Below are positions 5,983 to 8,694 of a stretch of 8,694 nucleotides of DNA, piece by piece (the stretch's first letter is position 1; the number at the start of each line of letters is the position of its first letter). The notes below the pieces were generated by a model. It saw only the letters and a program-made list of their open reading frames with translations. It had not been told where the DNA came from and searched no databases. The position numbers and the translations under genes were made by a program. Source of the stretch: an uncultured Ruminococcus sp. (GTDB lineage Bacteria; Bacillota; Clostridia; Oscillospirales; Ruminococcaceae); assembly GCA_900319195.1 (NCBI GenBank), contig ONNL01000125.1:1-8694 (forward strand), written 5' to 3'.

Positions 5983-7181
5983 TTAAAATGATAGAAGAAT
6001 CTGAGAAGATGAAATCAGCCGCAGAAGACAAGGCATCTCATCTTGCGGATAATCTGGTTCCGTGGAGCTTGGGCGGAACAGTCCTGACATGGCTGCTCAC
6101 GAGAAATATCACCAAGGCGCTGTCAATACTTATGGTGGACTTCTCGTGCGCTCTTAAACTTGCGATGCCTGTATCGGTACTGTCAGCTATGCGTGAATGC
6201 AGCCGTGCAGGTATCACCGTAAAAGGCGGCAGATTTATGGAAGCTGTTGCTGCGGCTGACACGATAGTTTTTGACAAGACCGGAACTCTCACACGTTCAG
6301 CCCCGAGGGTAGCAGAGGTAATAGCCTTCGGCGGGCGTGACAAAAACGAAATGCTGAGACTCGCTGCTTGCCTTGAGGAGCATTATCCTCATTCCATTGC
6401 AAATGCTGTTGTTGCTGAAGCTGCAAATAGAGGACTTATACATGAGGAATTCCACTCAAAGGTTGAGTACGTTGTTGCACATGGTATATCAAGTACTGTT
6501 AACGGTGAAAGGGTGTTTATCGGCAGTCATCATTTCATAATCGAGGACGAGAAGTGCTCGGAGCCTGATGAAGATACATACCGTGAGCTTCCTGCGGAGT
6601 ATTCACATCTGTATCTTGCGATAGGCGGAGATGTTGCCGCTGTTATCTGCATTGAAGATCCGTTGCGTGAAGAGGCGGCTGACGTAATAGCAAAACTGCA
6701 TGAGTCCGGCATTTCAAGAGTAGTAATGATGACAGGCGATAACGAGCGCACAGCAAGAGCAGTTGCTGAGAAGGTCGGTATTGACGAATACTACGCAGAG
6801 GTGCTTCCCGAAGATAAGGCTGCATTTATCCGTGCCGAGCATAAAGCCGGCAGAAAGGTAATAATGATAGGGGACGGCGTTAACGATTCTCCTGCACTCA
6901 GTGAATCCGATGCAGGCATAGCCATAAGCACAGGAGCTGCCATTGCCCGTGAAATAGCTGATATAACCATATCGGCAGACGACCTTTACACACTTGTGGA
7001 GCTGAAACGTCTGAGCAATGCTCTTATGAAGCGTATCAACAGGAATTACAGGACTATTATCGGCTTCAACGGCGGACTTATCGGTCTTGGAGTTCTTGGT
7101 GTACTTCCTCCTGCAACATCTGCACTTCTGCATAACGCTTCGACACTTGCAATAGGTCTGAGGAGTATGACCGATCTGTGA
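5958..7181 (+). pseudogene. Heavy-metal P1B-type ATPase, internally deleted and out of frame with its HMA domain
   Basis: About 404 residues of a metal-pumping P-type ATPase, starting near RYDRIVKMIEES. They include the M3-M4 pair (about 6057-6186) with SCALKLAMP in place of the usual CPC/CPx motif, and DKTGT with phosphorylated Asp at 6273-6275. The HYPHS stretch stands where P1B enzymes have the HP locus. TGDN at 6732-6743, GDGVND at 6870-6887 and the last two membrane helices (about 7050-7166) are also present. Missing are helices MA to M2 and the whole actuator domain with TGES, roughly 150-250 residues judging from normal P1B length. The join to the HMA ORF is at 5958-5965 (GGCGGCGG) with a change of frame. 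The longest reading, from ATG 5916, only overlaps HMA codons in another frame. ATG 5988, 5 nt after the HMA stop, could allow reinitiation, but a pump without an actuator domain cannot complete its cycle. The metal is unknown. Confidence 0.8.
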
Positions 7182-7236
7182 GACAACAGCAACCGTGTTA
7201 TACAAAAAGGTGAACCGAAGCCCAGTATGTACATTA

Positions 7237-7245
7237 TGGTATAAT
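7237..7245 (+). promoter_or_regulatory. Extended -10 promoter of the GH9 gene
   Basis: TGGTATAAT is a full extended -10 element (TGn plus perfect TATAAT). There is no good -35 at 17 nt upstream (GAAGCC), as is common for extended -10 promoters. Transcription would start near 7252, leaving a leader of about 60 nt. No terminator for the ATPase gene was seen in the 55 nt before it. Confidence 0.6.
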
Positions 7246-7301
7246 AGTTTTATCAATATGACTTACTCTCTCCTGACAGGAATAATTGGTCATGAAAATA
7301 T

Positions 7302-7308
7302 GGAGGTG
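7302..7308 (+). promoter_or_regulatory. Ribosome binding site that decides the GH9 start
   Basis: GGAGGTG ends 4 nt before the ATG at 7313. Starts further upstream in the same frame (TTG 7286, ATG 7292) have no such site and would put a Trp/Arg stretch in front of the signal peptide. Confidence 0.7.
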
Positions 7309-7312
7309 TATC

Positions 7313-8152
7313 ATGGAAAGACAAAGTATCATAAAGAACAGCGCTCGTCTTATCAGTGCAGCGCTCCTGACCTCAACGCTGTCCTGTATACCGGCTAATG
7401 CAGGAAACGCTGAAGAGACGCCCGGGTATCAGCTCCAGACTATCCTTATCGACAACAACGGTACTGACCTGTGGACTACGGAAAGCTGGGGCGGTGCGAA
7501 TATCCTGCCAAATACAAGTTGGGCAACGACAGATGCCTATGACTACCGCTATAACGGTACTCTGTCATTTGAGGTGAAGAGCAATGCCCAGGAGCCGCTT
7601 TCGTTCTGGATAGGAATGAGCTCTCATTCCCATAATGAGACTGTAACGCTTTACTGGACGGATATGGATGCCTACAAGGGCAAAATGATCGCCGGCACTG
7701 AATGGACAAGCTATACCCTGCCTATAAAGGATCTCCTTGAAGCCAATGCAGACAGCGGCTTTGACCTTTCAAATCTATGGAAGATATCAGTTACAGCAGT
7801 AAAGAAGGGCGAATCCATAACCTTCAGGAATGTGAGGATATCATCAACGGATGACGAACGTCAGTATCCCTTTATCAAGGTCAATCAGGTCGGATATACA
7901 GTGAACGGCGCCAAGACTGCACGTATCAGCTATTTTGCAAAATTCGGCTCGATCGACGGCAGGACTTATGAGATAGTCGATAAGAAAACCGGGAAGACAG
8001 TCCTGACGGGTATATTGCCGGAGGCTGAGCTTAACGATCATCTGTCCGGCGAATCGGTGCATACGATCTCTTTTGATGAACTGAAAACCCCGGTACTTAT
8101 TTCATACGGATACCGGATTTTCTTCATCAGCCAGGTCGCCGAGAGATATTGA
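7313..8152 (+). CDS. GH9 cellulase, N-terminal part: signal peptide, beta-sandwich module, CelD-type Ig domain (frameshifted at 3' end)
   Basis: First part of a secreted glycoside hydrolase family 9 enzyme (endoglucanase or related beta-glucanase). Numbering from ATG 7313: residues 1-30 are a signal peptide with basic start, hydrophobic core ISAALLTSTLSCI and a likely cleavage after Ala-Asn-Ala30. Residues 40-178 form a Trp/Tyr-rich beta-sandwich resembling cellulose-binding modules; its CBM family could not be named. Residues 184-260 begin the Ig-like CelD_N domain that precedes GH9 catalytic domains (FIKVNQVGYTVNGAKTARI). After Pro260 the frame drifts: a one-base loss in the C run at 8088-8091 moves the expected GTYFIRIPD to another frame, and the ORF ends with about 20 unrelated residues at 8152. 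If the shift is real, the product lacks a catalytic domain. Confidence 0.82.
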   Translation: MERQSIIKNSARLISAALLTSTLSCIPANAGNAEETPGYQLQTILIDNNGTDLWTTESWGGANILPNTSWATTDAYDYRYNGTLSFEVKSNAQEPLSFWIGMSSHSHNETVTLYWTDMDAYKGKMIAGTEWTSYTLPIKDLLEANADSGFDLSNLWKISVTAVKKGESITFRNVRISSTDDERQYPFIKVNQVGYTVNGAKTARISYFAKFGSIDGRTYEIVDKKTGKTVLTGILPEAELNDHLSGESVHTISFDELKTPVLISYGYRIFFISQVAERY

Positions 8153-8694
8153 GGACGGGCTTGAGACAGGAACACTTTCCTCTTTTTCATTCAGGATAAG
8201 TGATGACGTTTATGATGATCTTCTCGCCAATATGATGAAGTACTACTACCTTCAGCGGCAGGGCATTGATATCGAAGAGAAGTATGCTTCAGACTTCGCA
8301 AGGAAAAACCTTCACCCGGGTGATGCAGCAGTAAGGAGATGGTCTGACCGTAATAATCCCGGGGCAGAGACATTTGATATCACAAAGGGCTGGTACGATG
8401 CCGGAGATTATGGAAAGTACACTTCAGCGGGAGCAACATCCGTTGAGAATCTCCTTCTCGCATATGACCTTTTTCCGCAGGTATTCCTCCGGATCACTCC
8501 CGATATACCGGAGACTGATCCGGAGGCTCCGGCATATGCGGACGCTCCCGGCATACTCAGTGAGATCAAATGGGAGATAGATATGCTCCTCAAGCTCGAA
8601 CACGCTGACCATGACGGCTCGTTCTATGTTGCAGCAAATTATAAGGATGGCACCATCTATCTTGAGGATACGCTGTACAGTACCTCCGATCATA
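8118..8694 (+). pseudogene. GH9 catalytic domain of the same cellulase gene, out of frame and cut by the window end
   Basis: After the T run at 8118-8121 the GH9 sequence continues in the third frame without a stop to the last base. It reads SPRDIEDGLETG, then the start of the (alpha/alpha)6-barrel domain: ISDDVYDDLLANMMKYYYLQ at 8196-8255 and the family hallmark GWYDAGDYGKY at 8388-8420. The hallmark's two Asp (8397-8399 and 8406-8408) correspond to the conserved pair that activates the attacking water. Next come SVENLLLAYDLFP and SEIKWEIDMLLKLEHADHDG, also typical of GH9. The general-acid Glu and the C-terminus lie beyond the window. Between 8092 and 8118 a third frame carries GTYFIRIPD, so two single-base losses separate this part from the signal peptide. 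Whether these are true mutations or sequence errors cannot be decided here. Confidence 0.75.

Noticed and set aside
6714..7256. Minus-strand 180-residue open frame opposite the ATPase end
   Set aside because: It lies over conserved GDGVND and the last membrane helices of the ATPase and looks random in composition.
7286..7312. TTG 7286 or ATG 7292 as the GH9 start
   Set aside because: GGAGGTG at 7302-7308 points to ATG 7313, which gives a normal signal peptide.
7313..7387. Lipoprotein signal in the GH9 leader (Cys25)
   Set aside because: The residues before Cys (TLS) do not make a proper lipobox, and ANA at 28-30 fits ordinary signal peptidase cleavage.

Overview
The window looks like a piece of a fibre-degrading Ruminococcus chromosome (Bacillota, Oscillospiraceae), probably close to R. 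flavefaciens. The reasons are a Thr-rich-linker esterase carrying a type I dockerin with CBM13 and CBM35 modules, an Ig-GH9 cellulase gene, purine-rich Shine-Dalgarno sites (GAGGTG, AGGAGG, GGAGGTG) and moderate GC content. The species is inferred from gene content only. No rRNA, tRNA, CRISPR array or transposase was seen.

Layout. (1) 1-1872, plus strand: the 3' part of a large secreted modular enzyme, CBM13 / dockerin / CBM35 / CE12-type SGNH acetylesterase. Its 5' end lies outside the window. (2) 1878-1986: a 109-bp nested palindrome between two convergent genes. (3) 1996-3921, minus strand: a seven-helix membrane protein with a degenerate GGDEF region and an intact EAL c-di-GMP phosphodiesterase domain, preceded by a good sigma-70-type promoter. 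(4) 3922-4399: a divergent intergenic region holding promoters for both flanking genes, a GC-rich hairpin and a longer inverted repeat. (5) 4400-7181, plus strand: an apparent metal-homeostasis cluster of an AraC/PchR-like regulator, a small DUF6110-like membrane-anchored protein, an HMA-like domain ORF and the rest of a P1B-type ATPase. The ATPase gene is broken: an internal deletion with a frame change joins the HMA domain directly to the M3-M4 and phosphorylation part, so MA-M2 and the actuator domain are gone. (6) 7237-8694, plus strand: an extended -10 promoter and a secreted GH9 cellulase gene (signal peptide, beta-sandwich module, CelD-type Ig domain, start of the GH9 catalytic domain). 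It changes frame twice within about 35 bp, each time at a homopolymer run, and continues past the window end.

How the genes work together. The two outer genes serve plant cell-wall breakdown: deacetylation of pectin or another polysaccharide, possibly in a cellulosome, and cellulose or beta-glucan hydrolysis. The EAL protein would lower c-di-GMP in response to an unknown membrane signal. The middle cluster resembles a regulated heavy-metal transport unit, but its transporter cannot work as the sequence stands. The most notable points are the ATPase deletion junction, the double GH9 frameshift, the nested palindrome, the unusual SCAL motif in place of CPx in the ATPase, and an internal terminator-like hairpin in the metal cluster.
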